Shown piece after piece: positions 18,024-27,984 of a DNA stretch of 60,792 nt. How positions within the stretch are numbered: the first letter of the stretch is position 1; each line of letters opens with the position of its first letter. This DNA comes from Mycobacterium kyorinense (GTDB taxonomy: Bacteria > Actinomycetota > Actinomycetes > Mycobacteriales > Mycobacteriaceae). The notes under the pieces were generated by a model. The model had not been told where the DNA came from, searched no databases, and worked only from the letters and a program-made list of their open reading frames with translations. Position numbers and translations under genes: made by a program. The DNA lies in the NCBI RefSeq assembly GCF_002101735.1, contig NZ_LQPE01000072.1, positions 1 to 60,792 on the forward strand, in the 5' to 3' direction.

Positions 18024-20744
18024 CTAATCCTCGTGGATCGGCGGGCCGGCCGGCCGGGCCGCGGCGCGTCGCCGCCGGGGCCGCTCGGCGGACGCGGTGA
18101 CGACAGGCTGCTCGGCGGTGTCTTCGTCCTCGGAGTCGGAGTCTTCCGGCTCGTCGGAGTCCTCGTCCTCGACGTCGAGGTCGTCGTCGAGATCGAGGTC
18201 TTCGTCGTCTTCGTCGTCGAGGTCATCGTCGATGTCCTCGTCGTCGTCGAGTTCGACCTCGTCCTCGTCTTCTTCGGTGTCGTCGAAGTCGGTGTCGTCC
18301 AGATCCACTTCGGCGGCGTCTTCTTCTACGTCGCGCGCAACTTCCTCTTCGACCTGCATGTCGGGTTCTTCACCGGGTGTCGACGCCTCGGCGTCCTCGG
18401 TGTCGCCGTCATGGCGGCCGTTCGCCGCGGCCATCGCCTTGAACATCGGGTGCTCGCCGGGCGCGTGGGCGGGCACCTTGGCCACGGGCACCTCTTCGGC
18501 CTTGCCCTTCTTCGACCGTCGGCCCCGGCGGCCGCCTTCGGACTTGCGACCGGTCGCCAAGGTGGAGTCGACCGGGTCGGCGTGCAGGGTGATGCCGCGA
18601 CCGCTGCAGTGCGGGCAGGTCGTGGAGAACGCCTCGATCAGCCCGGTGCCCAGCCGCTTGCGGGTGAGCTGGACCAGTCCCAGGGAGGTCACTTCGGACA
18701 CCTGATGGCGGGTGCGATCGCGGGCCAGCGCCTCGGTCAGCCGGCGCAGCACCAGGTCACGGTTGGACTCCAGCACCATGTCGATGAAGTCGATGACCAC
18801 GATGCCGCCGATGTCGCGTAGCCGCAGCTGACGCACGATCTCCTCGGCCGCTTCCAGGTTGTTCTTGGTGACGGTCTGCTCCAGGTTGCCGCCCGACCCG
18901 GTGAACTTGCCGGTGTTGACGTCGACGACGGTCATCGCCTCGGTTCGGTCGATCACCAGCGTCCCGCCCGAGGGCAGCCATACCTTGCGGTCCATCGCCT
19001 TGGCGAGCTGCTCGTCGATGCGGTGCACCGCAAAGACGTCGGGCCCCTCCTGGCCGTCCGAACCGCCGGGCGCCTCGTATTTCGTCAGCTTCGAAACCAG
19101 GTCGGGCGCAACGGAATTCACGTACTCGTTGATGGTGTTCCAGGCTTCCTCACCGGAGACGATCAGCTCGGCGAAATCCTCGTTGAACAGGTCCCGGATG
19201 ACCTTGACCAGCACGTCGGGCTCTTCATAGAGCGCGACCGCCGCACCGGCGGCCTTCTCCTTGGTTTCGGCGGCCTTGGCCTCGATCTGCGCCCACCGCT
19301 CCTGCAGCCGGTTGACGTCGGCGCGGATGTCTACCTCTTTGACGCCCTCGGACGCGGTGCGGATGATCACCCCGGCGTCGGGCGGCACCACCTCGCGCAG
19401 GATCTCCTTGAGCCGCTGGCGTTCGGTGTCGGGCAGCTTACGGCTGATCCCGGTCGACGACGCGCCCGGCACGTACACCAGGTACCGGCCGGCCAGCGAC
19501 ACCTGGGTGGTCAACCGGGCGCCCTTGTGGCCGACCGGGTCCTTGCTGACCTGGACGACGACGTAGTCCCCCGGCTTGAGGGCCTGCTCGATCTTGCGGT
19601 TGGCACCGCCCAAGCCGGCGGCCTCCCAGTTGACCTCGCCGGCGTAGAGCACGCCGTTGCGGCCGCGGCCGATGTCGACGAACGCCGCCTCCATCGACGG
19701 CAGCACGTTCTGCACGATGCCCAGGTAGATGTTGCCGACCAGCGACGCGGAGGCAGCGGACGTCACAAAGTGCTCGACGACGATGCCGTCCTCGAGCACG
19801 GCGATCTGGGTGTAGCGGGCGCCGGGGTGCGGCGGCTCGGTGCGCACTTTGTCGCGCACCACCATGACCCGCTCGACGGCCTCGCGGCGGGCCAGGAACT
19901 CGGCTTCGCTCAGCACCGGGGGGCGGCGCCGCCCGGCGTCCCGCCCGTCGCGGCGGCGCTGCCGTTTGGCCTCCAGCCGGGTCGAGCCGTTGATGCCCTG
20001 GATCTCGCCGCTGTCGTCGGCGGTGTCCTTGTCGGTGCGCGGTGCGCGCTCGTGCACCACGGTGTTGGGCGGATCGTCGGGCGACGGGCCGTCATCGGTG
20101 TCGTCACCGGACCCCGACTTGCGGCGACGACGTCGCCGCCGGCGGCGGGTGGCCGTTTCGGTCGCGTTGGTGTCGTCATCGCTGTCGTCGTCTTCGGCGC
20201 CCTCGGCGTCGGCGGAATCCTGGTCGTCGTCGTCGCCGTCGACCTGCTCGCGGCTGTCTGCGCCGCCCTGCTCACCGCGTCCGCGGCCACGGCCGCGCCG
20301 GCCCCGGCGGCGGCGCCGGCCGGCCGGGCGGTCGGCCTGCTCCTCGTCGCCTTCGTCTGATTCGTCGTCGGAGCCGGAATCGTCGGCGTCGTCGGAGTCA
20401 TCGGCTATCTCGATCGGCTGCGGCGCGACGAACAACGGCATGTACTCGGGGCGCTCGACCGTCGTCTCCAGCATTAGCCGCGACTCGGGTTCGGCCCCTT
20501 GGTCGACCTGCGCGTCGGCGGCCGGCGCGGCGGCCAGCAGATCGCGCACCCGCACCGCGTCGGCGCGGTCCACGGTGGAATGCGCGCTGCGGATCCGGCC
20601 GTCGAGCTCGGTGAGCGCGTCGAGCACCCGTCTGCTGGTCGTGCCCAGCGCTCGGGCCAGCGAGTGGACCCTCAGCCGATCAGGCAGGTCCTCGCGCTGG
20701 GACGGGTCTTCTGGAAGGTCTGAGGATGGGGCACCGTCTATCAC
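18024..20744 (-). CDS. rne: ribonuclease E/G
   Basis: The main endonuclease of mRNA decay and rRNA maturation, 906 residues. After an N-terminal helical domain come long acidic and Arg-rich stretches (about 120-290), typical of actinobacterial RNase E. The catalytic core follows with an S1 domain and DNase I-like and 5'-sensor regions. The Zn-link CPHCSGRG allows dimer formation. The C-terminal tail (about 790-880) is almost entirely Asp/Glu and ends in a short basic RPRRRRAAARP. The start is GTG 20744 with a GAGGAG ribosome site. The upstream 433-nt region carries two strong hairpins, fitting a regulated leader. Confidence 0.96.
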   Translation of the reverse strand: MIDGAPSSDLPEDPSQREDLPDRLRVHSLARALGTTSRRVLDALTELDGRIRSAHSTVDRADAVRVRDLLAAAPAADAQVDQGAEPESRLMLETTVERPEYMPLFVAPQPIEIADDSDDADDSGSDDESDEGDEEQADRPAGRRRRRGRRGRGRGRGEQGGADSREQVDGDDDDQDSADAEGAEDDDSDDDTNATETATRRRRRRRRRKSGSGDDTDDGPSPDDPPNTVVHERAPRTDKDTADDSGEIQGINGSTRLEAKRQRRRDGRDAGRRRPPVLSEAEFLARREAVERVMVVRDKVRTEPPHPGARYTQIAVLEDGIVVEHFVTSAASASLVGNIYLGIVQNVLPSMEAAFVDIGRGRNGVLYAGEVNWEAAGLGGANRKIEQALKPGDYVVVQVSKDPVGHKGARLTTQVSLAGRYLVYVPGASSTGISRKLPDTERQRLKEILREVVPPDAGVIIRTASEGVKEVDIRADVNRLQERWAQIEAKAAETKEKAAGAAVALYEEPDVLVKVIRDLFNEDFAELIVSGEEAWNTINEYVNSVAPDLVSKLTKYEAPGGSDGQEGPDVFAVHRIDEQLAKAMDRKVWLPSGGTLVIDRTEAMTVVDVNTGKFTGSGGNLEQTVTKNNLEAAEEIVRQLRLRDIGGIVVIDFIDMVLESNRDLVLRRLTEALARDRTRHQVSEVTSLGLVQLTRKRLGTGLIEAFSTTCPHCSGRGITLHADPVDSTLATGRKSEGGRRGRRSKKGKAEEVPVAKVPAHAPGEHPMFKAMAAANGRHDGDTEDAEASTPGEEPDMQVEEEVARDVEEDAAEVDLDDTDFDDTEEDEDEVELDDDEDIDDDLDDEDDEDLDLDDDLDVEDEDSDEPEDSDSEDEDTAEQPVVTASAERPRRRRAAARPAGPPIHED

Positions 20745-20806
20745 GTAATCTCCTCAAGCCCCCGGGCGCGTCCTGCAGACGCGGCCACGCGAGGGCTTCG
20801 CTATGT

Positions 20807-20829
20807 GCCCGGGTTACTTCCTCCCGGGC
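20807..20829 (-). promoter_or_regulatory. rne leader hairpin 1, AGGAAG-like loop
   Basis: A perfect 7-bp stem GCCCGGG/CCCGGGC. In the mRNA sense its 9-nt loop reads AGGAAGTAA, a purine-rich Shine-Dalgarno-like or RNase E-accessible single strand, about 63 nt upstream of the rne start. RNase E leaders are autoregulated in several bacteria. That role is inferred here, not shown. Confidence 0.5.
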
Positions 20830-20842
20830 TTGTGTTGGTCTC

Positions 20843-20876
20843 GCGCCGAGCGGCTCGTGTCGAACTCGCTCGGCGC
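20843..20876 (-). promoter_or_regulatory. rne leader hairpin 2
   Basis: A perfect 10-bp stem GCGCCGAGCG (20843-20852) with CGCTCGGCGC (20867-20876), and a 14-nt loop. It lies about 100-130 nt upstream of the rne start codon and is separated from hairpin 1 by 13 nt. Confidence 0.55.
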
Positions 20877-21177
20877 CCGGTCTGAATGATGGCTGGACAG
20901 TCGGCGCCGCATCGCGGGTAGCGGTGGTCGCGCTTGTCGAAGTCTTCATTCGGGCGTCGGAAGCCGGTCCGGCGACGTTCACCCGTGATCCAGTATCCCA
21001 TACGGTCCCGTCGTGTCGGAAAAAGTGCGCCAAGCCGAAGCGAAGAGCGCCTGCCGCCCCACATCTGTCGAGACTGCGGCGAAGGAGTCGAGCCTGCGCT
21101 CAGAGTTCAAATCCGCGAACCAACGACGCTCTCAGCGCAGGTTCGGAGCCATCAGCGCAGGCTCGACAGCGAGCTCG

Positions 21178-21588
21178 CTAGGCCTCCGGGAACCAGAGCG
21201 CGATTTCACGCTCGGCCGACTCGGCCGAATCGGAGCCGTGCACCAGGTTGAACTGGGTCTCCAGGCCGAAGTCGCCGCGGATGGTGCCCGGCGCGGCCTT
21301 CTCCACCGGGTCGGTGGCGCCGGCGAGCTGGCGGAGCGCGGCGACGGCTCGCGGCCCCTCGACGATGGCCGCCACCACGGGCCCCGACGTGATGAACTCC
21401 AGCAGCGGCGTGAAAAACGACTTGCCCTCGTGCTCGGCGTAGTGCCGGCGGGCCAGCTCGTCGGCGACGTTGCGCAATTCCAGGGCGGCGAACGTCAGGC
21501 CTTTGCGCTCGATGCGGCCGATGATCTCGCCCACCAATCGCCGTTGCACGCCGTCGGGCTTGATCAACAGCAGGGTCCGCTCAGTCAT
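21178..21588 (-). CDS. ndk: nucleoside diphosphate kinase
   Basis: A 136-residue enzyme equilibrating NTP and NDP pools. It has the N-terminal [14 protein letters not shown] and the active-site phosphohistidine His117 in [20 protein letters not shown] 21588 (MTERTLLL) is the canonical start; the frame stays open upstream but would run into the DUF4233 gene. It lies 23 nt downstream of that gene, at the end of the valS-folC-DUF4233 run. Confidence 0.97.
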   Translation of the reverse strand: MTERTLLLIKPDGVQRRLVGEIIGRIERKGLTFAALELRNVADELARRHYAEHEGKSFFTPLLEFITSGPVVAAIVEGPRAVAALRQLAGATDPVEKAAPGTIRGDFGLETQFNLVHGSDSAESAEREIALWFPEA

Positions 21589-21611
21589 CAGCGGAAAGCG
21601 TACCTGGCGGC

Positions 21612-21989
21612 TCACTCGGCAGGCGGTTGTTGGCCGGGCAACAGGCCGCGTCGCTGCCGGCGCAGCACCTCGGCGCGGAAGTAGGCGATCAGCGCCCACA
21701 CCCCGGCGAACAGCAGCCCGATGAACCCGACCCCCGGGTACACCAAGAAGCCGGCGATCGGCACCGCCTGCACCGCGAGGTTTGCCCAGATCGCCCACGA
21801 CCGGCCCTGCACCCCGGCGAGCAGGACCAGGAGCACGGCCAAGCCGATCAGATAACCCAATGCGACGGGAGTCAGCCCGCCGCCGACCGCGCCGACGACC
21901 GGCAGGGCCAGCAGCACCACGATCGCCTCGAGGATCAGCGTGCCGGCCATCACGCCGCGGAAGCTCTTCCACGGGTCGGGGGCGGTCAT
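21612..21989 (-). CDS. DUF4233 family membrane protein
   Basis: A 125-residue integral membrane protein with about four hydrophobic segments (14-35, 42-60, 67-83, 87-106) and a basic C-terminus ([10 protein letters not shown]). Function unknown. In actinobacteria this family sits between folC and ndk (Rv2446c in M. tuberculosis). Its ATG overlaps the folC stop as ATGA. Confidence 0.85.
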   Translation of the reverse strand: MTAPDPWKSFRGVMAGTLILEAIVVLLALPVVGAVGGGLTPVALGYLIGLAVLLVLLAGVQGRSWAIWANLAVQAVPIAGFLVYPGVGFIGLLFAGVWALIAYFRAEVLRRQRRGLLPGQQPPAE

Positions 21990-23371
21990 GCGGGATCCTT
22001 GCCGAACAGCGTGCGAGCGGCGCCGGCGGTGACCACCGAGCCGGTGATGACGATCCCGGTTCCGGAGAACTCTTCGCCTTCCGCGGCGGCCTCGTCGACC
22101 AGGGCGGTGGCGGTGTCGATGGCGTCGCGCAGGTCGACGGCGGTGAGCACCCGGTCCGGGCCGAACCGCTGCTCTGCGGTCAGCGCCAGCGACTCGACGT
22201 CCAGGGCCCGCGGTGATCCGTTGTGGGTCACCACGATCCGGTCCAGCACCGGCTCCAGCGCGGCGAGAATGCCGTCGACGTCCTTGTCGGCCAGCACGCT
22301 GATGACTCCGACCAAAAACCGGAAGTCGAACTCGTCGGCCAGTGTTCGGGCCAGCGCCGCGGCCCCGGCCGGGTTGTGCGCGGCGTCGATGTACACCGTC
22401 GGGGCGCTGCGCATCCGCTCCAGCCGGCCCGGGCTGGTGACCGCAGCGAACCCCGCCCGCACAGAGTCGACGTCGAGCTGGCGGTCCTTGCCCGCGCCGA
22501 AGAACGCCTCGACCGCCGCCAGCGCGATCGCCGCGTTGTGGGCCTGGTGTTCGCCGTGCAGCGGCAGGTGGACGTCGGAGTACACCCCGCCGAGGCCCTG
22601 CAACGTCAAAAGTTGCCCGCCGACGGCGATCTGGCGGTCGGCCACCGCGAACTCCGAATCCTCCCGGGCCACTGCGGCGTCAGCCCGAACCGACTGCGCC
22701 AGAAGCACTTCCATCACTTCCGGCCGCTGTTGCCCGATCACTGCGACGGTGTCGGACCCGGTGATGATGCCCGCCTTCTCCCCGGCGATCCCGGCGATGT
22801 CGGCGCCGAGGTAGTCGACGTGGTCGACGCTGATCGGGGTGATGACGGCGACGGGTGCGTCGATCACGTTGGTGGCGTCCCAGCGGCCGCCCAGCCCCAC
22901 CTCGATGACGCCGACGTCGATCGGGGCGTCGGCGAACGCGGCGAACGCCATCGCGGTGAGCACCTCGAACTTGCTCATCGCCGGGCCGCCGGCCTCCTGC
23001 GACTGCTGGTCGATCATCTGCACGAACGGTTCGATCTCCCGGTATGTCGCCACGTACTGCGCGGGACTGATCGGCTGCCCGTCGATGGCGATGCGCTCGA
23101 CCGCCGACTGCAGATGCGGGCTGGTGGTGCGGCCGGTGCGCCGGTGCAGCGCCGTCAGCAGCGAGTCGACCATGCGCGCCACCGAGGTTTTGCCGTTGGT
23201 GCCGGCGATGTGGACGCACGGATAGCTGCGCTGCGGCGAGCCGAGCAGGTCCATCAGCGCGCTGATCCGGGTCAGGCTCGGCTCGATTTTCGTTTCCGGC
23301 CAACGCTGATCGAGCAGGTGCTCGACCTGCAGCAGCGACGCGATCTCGTCCGGGGTGGGTGATTCGGTCAC
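21986..23371 (-). CDS. folC: dihydrofolate/folylpolyglutamate synthase
   Basis: Adds glutamate to dihydropteroate and to folates. 461 residues of the Mur ligase family: P-loop [12 protein letters not shown], folate-loop [11 protein letters not shown], and the C-terminal ligase domain with DAAHNPAGA. The start is GTG 23371, overlapping the valS stop as GTGA. The downstream DUF4233 gene is coupled by ATGA. Confidence 0.95.
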   Translation of the reverse strand: MTESPTPDEIASLLQVEHLLDQRWPETKIEPSLTRISALMDLLGSPQRSYPCVHIAGTNGKTSVARMVDSLLTALHRRTGRTTSPHLQSAVERIAIDGQPISPAQYVATYREIEPFVQMIDQQSQEAGGPAMSKFEVLTAMAFAAFADAPIDVGVIEVGLGGRWDATNVIDAPVAVITPISVDHVDYLGADIAGIAGEKAGIITGSDTVAVIGQQRPEVMEVLLAQSVRADAAVAREDSEFAVADRQIAVGGQLLTLQGLGGVYSDVHLPLHGEHQAHNAAIALAAVEAFFGAGKDRQLDVDSVRAGFAAVTSPGRLERMRSAPTVYIDAAHNPAGAAALARTLADEFDFRFLVGVISVLADKDVDGILAALEPVLDRIVVTHNGSPRALDVESLALTAEQRFGPDRVLTAVDLRDAIDTATALVDEAAAEGEEFSGTGIVITGSVVTAGAARTLFGKDPA

Positions 23372-26001
23372 ATCGAGGCCAGGCGGCTGGTGATCCGGTC
23401 CACTTCTTCACGGGCCACCCGCTGGCGGTCGCGGATCTTGTCGACGACGGCCGCGGGCGCCTTGTCCAAGAAGGCGCTGTTGTCGAGTTTGGCGCTGGTG
23501 CCGGCCAATTCCTTTTGCGCGGCGGCCAAATCCTTTTCCAGACGGCGCCGTTCGGCTTCGACGTCGATGGTGCCCGAGGTGTCGAGTTCGACGACCACGG
23601 TCCCGCCACCGAGCCGGATCTCCAGCGACGCCGACGGGCTGAACTGCGGGTCCGGCGCGGTGAGCCAGGCCAGCGACGTCACGGCGCCCACCTGGTTGGC
23701 CAGGTCGGCGTCGTCGATGCCCGAGAGCCGGGCCGGCACCTTCTGCCGGTCGGCCAGGCCTTGGTCGCTGCGGAACCGCCGGACCTCGGTCACCAACTTC
23801 TGCATATCGGTGATCCGTTGTGCGGCAAGGGGATCCAGGCCGATGCCCGACGACTGGGGCCAGTCGGCGACCACCAACGACTCCTGCCCGGTCAACGCCT
23901 GCCACAGCGCCTCGCTGAGGAACGGGATCACCGGGTGCAACAGTCGCAGCAGCGTGTCCAGCACCGCAGCCAGCACGGCGTTGGTGTGGATGAGACCTTC
24001 GGCCAGTTGCGTCTTGGCGAGCTCGACGTACCAGTCGCAGAACTCGTCCCAGGTGAAGTGGTAGAGCGCCTCGCAGGCACGGCTGAACTCGTAGCGGTCG
24101 AACGCCGAATCCACTTCGGCGCGAACCTCTTCCAACCGCCCCAGAATCCAGCGGTCGGCGTCGGTCAGCTCCTCCGGCAGCGGCGCCACGGCGGCGCCGT
24201 TGAGCAGTGCGAACCGGGTGGCGTTGAACAGCTTGGTGCCGAAGTTGCGCGACGCCCGGACATGGTCCTCGCCGATTGACAGGTCCCCGCCGGGGCTGGC
24301 GCCGCGGGCCAAGGTGAAGCGCAGCGCGTCGGCACCGAACTTCTCCACCCAGTCCAGCGGGTCGACACCGTTGCCCTTCGACTTGCTCATCTTGCGACCG
24401 AACTCGTCGCGGATGAGCCCGTGCAGGAACACGTCGGTGAACGGCACCTGAGGCCCGCGGCGCCCGCCCAGCGTGATTGCGTCGTCGTCGCCGACGAAGG
24501 TGCCGAACATCATCATCCGGGCCACCCAGAAGAACAGGATGTCGTAGCCGGTGACCAAAACGCTTGTCGGGTAAAACTTTTCCAGCTCAGGCGTGCGCTC
24601 GGGCCAGCCCATCGTGGAAAACGGCCACAGCGCCGAGGAGAACCAGGTGTCCAGGACGTCGTGATCCTGCTCCCAGCCTTCGGGCGGGGTTTCGTCGGGG
24701 CCCACGCACACCTGCTCACCGTTGGGGCCGTGCCAGATCGGGATGCGGTGGCCCCACCACAGTTGCCGGGATATGCACCAGTCGTGCATGTCGTCGACCC
24801 AGCCGAAGAAGCGCGGCTCCAGGCTGGCGGGGTGAATCACGGTGTCGCCGTTGCGTACTGCGTCGCCGGCGGCCTTGGCCAGCGACTCCACCCGCACCCA
24901 CCACTGCAGCGACAGCCGCGGCTCGATCGGCTCGCCGGTGCGCTCCGAATGTCCGACGCTGTGCAGGTACGGACGCTTCTCGGCCACCACACGGCCCTGT
25001 GCTGCCAGCGCTTCTCGGACGGCGACCCGGGCCTCGAAGCGGTCCATGCCGTCGAATCGTGTTCCGGTGCCGGCGATTCGGCCCTTGCTGTCCATGATGG
25101 TGGGCATCGGCAGGTCATGGCGCAGGCCGATCTCGAAGTCGTTGGGGTCGTGCGCCGGGGTAACTTTGACTGCTCCCGTGCCGAATTCGGGGTCGACGTG
25201 CTCGTCGGCGACGACAACGAGCTGGCGGTCGACGAACGGGTGCGGCAGCGTGGCGCCGACGAGATCGCGGTACCGCTCGTCGTCGGGATGCACCGCGATC
25301 GCGGTGTCGCCCAACATCGTTTCGACCCGGGTGGTGGCGACCACGATGTTGGGCCCGTCGGCCGAGCCGTAACGGAACGACACCAACTCACCCTCGACGT
25401 CCTCGTAGCGGACCTCGAGGTCGGAGATCGCGGTTTCCAGCTCGGGCGACCAGTTCACCAGCCGCTCGGCCTGGTAGATCAGGCCGGCGTCGTAGAGCCG
25501 CTTGAAAATCGTGCGCACCGCGCGGGACAGGCCATCGTCCATGGTGAACCGGTCGCGGCTCCAGTCCACGCCGTCGCCGAGCCGGCGCATCTGGGCGCCG
25601 ATGGTGCCGCCGGAGTCACGCTTCCAGTCCCACACCTTGTCGATGAACAACTCGCGGCCGAAGTCCTCTTTAGTCTTGCCGTCGACCGCGAGCTGCTTTT
25701 CCACCACGATCTGCGTAGCGATGCCTGCGTGGTCCATGCCCGGCAGCCACAGCACCTCGTAGCCCTGCATCCGCTTGCGGCGGGTCAGCACGTCCATCAG
25801 CGTGTGGTCCAGCGCGTGGCCCATGTGCAGTTCGCCGGTCACGTTCGGCGGCGGCAGCACGATCGAATACCCGGGTTTGGCGCTGGTCGGGTCCGCCGTG
25901 AAATAGCCGGCGTCCACCCACCGCTGGTAGATCGTGCTCTCGACCGCGCCCGGATCCCACGACTTGGGCAAGGCATCGGCGGCGCGGCTCGGGCTGGTCA
26001 C
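23368..26001 (-). CDS. valS: valyl-tRNA synthetase
   Basis: An 877-residue class I synthetase. The HIGH-type motif lies in [15 protein letters not shown], the KMSKS motif in [13 protein letters not shown], a CP1 editing domain lies between them, and a C-terminal coiled coil (about 810-870) is rich in Ala/Glu/Lys. The start is GTG 26001. Its stop overlaps the folC start (GTGA). The DUF937 gene lies 56 nt upstream. Confidence 0.97.
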   Translation of the reverse strand: MTSPSRAADALPKSWDPGAVESTIYQRWVDAGYFTADPTSAKPGYSIVLPPPNVTGELHMGHALDHTLMDVLTRRKRMQGYEVLWLPGMDHAGIATQIVVEKQLAVDGKTKEDFGRELFIDKVWDWKRDSGGTIGAQMRRLGDGVDWSRDRFTMDDGLSRAVRTIFKRLYDAGLIYQAERLVNWSPELETAISDLEVRYEDVEGELVSFRYGSADGPNIVVATTRVETMLGDTAIAVHPDDERYRDLVGATLPHPFVDRQLVVVADEHVDPEFGTGAVKVTPAHDPNDFEIGLRHDLPMPTIMDSKGRIAGTGTRFDGMDRFEARVAVREALAAQGRVVAEKRPYLHSVGHSERTGEPIEPRLSLQWWVRVESLAKAAGDAVRNGDTVIHPASLEPRFFGWVDDMHDWCISRQLWWGHRIPIWHGPNGEQVCVGPDETPPEGWEQDHDVLDTWFSSALWPFSTMGWPERTPELEKFYPTSVLVTGYDILFFWVARMMMFGTFVGDDDAITLGGRRGPQVPFTDVFLHGLIRDEFGRKMSKSKGNGVDPLDWVEKFGADALRFTLARGASPGGDLSIGEDHVRASRNFGTKLFNATRFALLNGAAVAPLPEELTDADRWILGRLEEVRAEVDSAFDRYEFSRACEALYHFTWDEFCDWYVELAKTQLAEGLIHTNAVLAAVLDTLLRLLHPVIPFLSEALWQALTGQESLVVADWPQSSGIGLDPLAAQRITDMQKLVTEVRRFRSDQGLADRQKVPARLSGIDDADLANQVGAVTSLAWLTAPDPQFSPSASLEIRLGGGTVVVELDTSGTIDVEAERRRLEKDLAAAQKELAGTSAKLDNSAFLDKAPAAVVDKIRDRQRVAREEVDRITSRLASM

Positions 26002-26057
26002 CGGTCAATTCTATGGAGGCCGAGGGCCCGCCTCGACCTCCGCCCTTGTGGGCCGCG

Positions 26058-26636
26058 TTACTTCCTGCCGAAAAGGCCGCCGAGGATATCGCCCGCTTTG
26101 CTGCCGAGCACGTCACCCAAGACGCCGCCCAGCGACTTGTTGCGGCTGCCGGACATGCCACTGAGGATGCTGCCCAGCACCTCGTTGAGCGCGCCGCCGG
26201 ACGCCTTCTCCTCCGCCGGGGCCGGCCCGCCCTTCTGCGTCATCTGCTTGCCGATGTAGGCCAGCACGATCGGCGCCAGAATCGGCAACAGCTTCTGGAT
26301 CAAGTCGGCGTTGCCGGCTCCGGAACCCGAGAGCGCCGCGGCCACTTGGCTGGTGTCGTTGCCGCCGAAGATCCTCGCGATCGCCTGCTGGCCCTGGTTC
26401 TCGTCGACGTGCTCGACGTTGACACCGGTGTCCAGTAAGCCTCGGGCGGCGTGGCTGCTGGCCTCCGACTCGATCGCCGAGGCGTTGTCGGGATCCTGCG
26501 CGCTCTGGTGCACACCGCCGACCAGCACCGGCACAAGCAGTTGAACCGCGTTGTTCACCTCGGATTCGTCGACGCCGAGCTTGCCTGCAATGTCACTCGT
26601 GGGAATTTGGGCGAAGAGATCATCTAGGCCGGCCAT
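26058..26636 (-). CDS. DUF937 domain-containing protein
   Basis: A 192-residue protein of unknown function with the DUF937 pattern: N-terminal helical repeat (LDDLFAQIPTSDIAGKLG), LLVPVLVGG, and a Gly/Ser-rich C-terminus (GGVLGDVLGSKAGDILGGLFG). No signal peptide. ATG 26636 follows AGGTGG; GTG 26648 four codons earlier lacks a ribosome site. It is co-directional with valS. Confidence 0.8.
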   Translation of the reverse strand: MAGLDDLFAQIPTSDIAGKLGVDESEVNNAVQLLVPVLVGGVHQSAQDPDNASAIESEASSHAARGLLDTGVNVEHVDENQGQQAIARIFGGNDTSQVAAALSGSGAGNADLIQKLLPILAPIVLAYIGKQMTQKGGPAPAEEKASGGALNEVLGSILSGMSGSRNKSLGGVLGDVLGSKAGDILGGLFGRK

Positions 26637-26727
26637 GGACCCGTCCACCTAACGTTGCTGGGATGTTGTCGTCATTCGGTGACGACAGTAGTCCAGTTGA
26701 TCTTGTCGGACAGCGGTTCAGCGCAGC

Positions 26728-27984
26728 TCAATTCAACCGCGCGGTTTTCAGCGAGACCCCCGCTGCGGGGAACCGCGCCAACAATGCGTCACCCATCGCG
26801 GCCGCCGGGGTGAGCACGCCGCGCAGCTCCGACAGCTTGTCGCGGTCCAGTGCCAGCGCCAAGCCGCTTTCGCCGAGCAGCACCGACGTCGCCTTGTAGC
26901 CCGGGTCGCCCTGCTGGGCGATCGTGGCCACGTAGCGCGCGCCGCCGGTCGTCTTGGCGTACGTCTCGGCCTGGTAGTAGCCGCGCTCACGCGCCGCGGC
27001 GCTGGGCCCGGTGCCGGGTTTGGGCGCCAGCCGTTCGACCAGCCGCCGCGGCAGGAGCCGAAAATAGCGGCTGCCCAGCGCAAAAGCAGTGTTGCCGATC
27101 CCGGTGACCACCGCCGACGCCGCCGGCGCGGCCAACGACGAGCCCACGCTCATGTGTTCGCTGTAGCGGAACTGCCTGCCGTAGGCCCAGTCCAGTAATG
27201 CGTTGCTGCGCCGCACAATTCGCGTGTTGTACGGGGCCATCACAAATCCCGCGGTCCAGCTGCCGGCCAGTTCCGGGGCAATGTCGCGACCACGGCGCCA
27301 GCGCAAGTCAGGCTGGCGGCCCAGGTCGGGTTCTGCGCCGCGGTCGGGACTGAGCGTGTAGGGGTCGTCGAGTTGGCGCCGCGCATCGGGGTCGTTCGAC
27401 GCGGTGTCCATCACTTCCATCATCGACGCGATGGTGCCGCCGGAAAGCCCGCCGGAGAAACGCCGCAGCACGAAGTCGGTGTCGGCGAGTTCCCCGGTGC
27501 CGTCTTCGCTGACCGCCCGATAGAGCGCGTACACCGTCAAATCCGAAGGGATGGAATCGAATCCACAGGCATGCACGATCCGGGCACCGGTGTCGGCGGC
27601 CTGCTTGTGGTACAGGTCGATGCTGTTGCGCACGAACATCGCCTCGCCGGTGAGGTCGGCGTAGTCGGTGCCGGCGGCCGCGCAGGCGCCGACCAGCGGC
27701 AGCCCGTAGCGGGTGTACGGCCCGACCGTGGTGATGACCACCTGTGTCCGCGCCGCCATCGCATCCAGCGTCGACGGCGACGAGGCGTCGGCCTCCAACA
27801 GCGGCCAGGATTGGGCTGCGGCGCCCAGGGTTTCGCGCACCCGGGCCAATCGCTCGGTCGAGCGCCCGGCCAGCGCAATGCGGGCGTCGCCCGCTGCACC
27901 GGCGAGGTATTCGGCGGTCAGCTTTCCCACGAAGCCGGTCGCCCCGTACACGACAATGTCGAACTCTCGCTGTGTTCCCGTCAC
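26728..27984 (-). CDS. saccharopine dehydrogenase-like / putative trans-acting enoyl reductase (Rv2449c-type)
   Basis: A 418-residue protein with an N-terminal Rossmann motif, FDIVVYGATGFVGKLTAEYL. The family includes the trans-acting enoyl reductase that works with polyketide synthases in phthiocerol lipid synthesis (Rv2953) and its paralog Rv2449c, whose length this matches. Its substrate is unknown. The start is GTG 27984, overlapping the stop of the upstream S9 peptidase as GTGA. The open frame extends far upstream but only as antiparallel-frame noise within the peptidase gene. Confidence 0.83.
   Translation of the reverse strand: MTGTQREFDIVVYGATGFVGKLTAEYLAGAAGDARIALAGRSTERLARVRETLGAAAQSWPLLEADASSPSTLDAMAARTQVVITTVGPYTRYGLPLVGACAAAGTDYADLTGEAMFVRNSIDLYHKQAADTGARIVHACGFDSIPSDLTVYALYRAVSEDGTGELADTDFVLRRFSGGLSGGTIASMMEVMDTASNDPDARRQLDDPYTLSPDRGAEPDLGRQPDLRWRRGRDIAPELAGSWTAGFVMAPYNTRIVRRSNALLDWAYGRQFRYSEHMSVGSSLAAPAASAVVTGIGNTAFALGSRYFRLLPRRLVERLAPKPGTGPSAAARERGYYQAETYAKTTGGARYVATIAQQGDPGYKATSVLLGESGLALALDRDKLSELRGVLTPAAAMGDALLARFPAAGVSLKTARLN

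Larger units (their letters stand above)
20745..21177 (-). other. 433-nt non-coding region upstream of rne: structured leader
   Basis: No supportable gene. Read in the rne direction, it holds two perfect stems close to the start codon (20807-20829 and 20843-20876). The ndk end of the region has a short direct repeat (TCAGCGCAGG twice near 21140-21165). The rne promoter is presumably here, but I could not place a convincing -10 hexamer. Confidence 0.6.
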
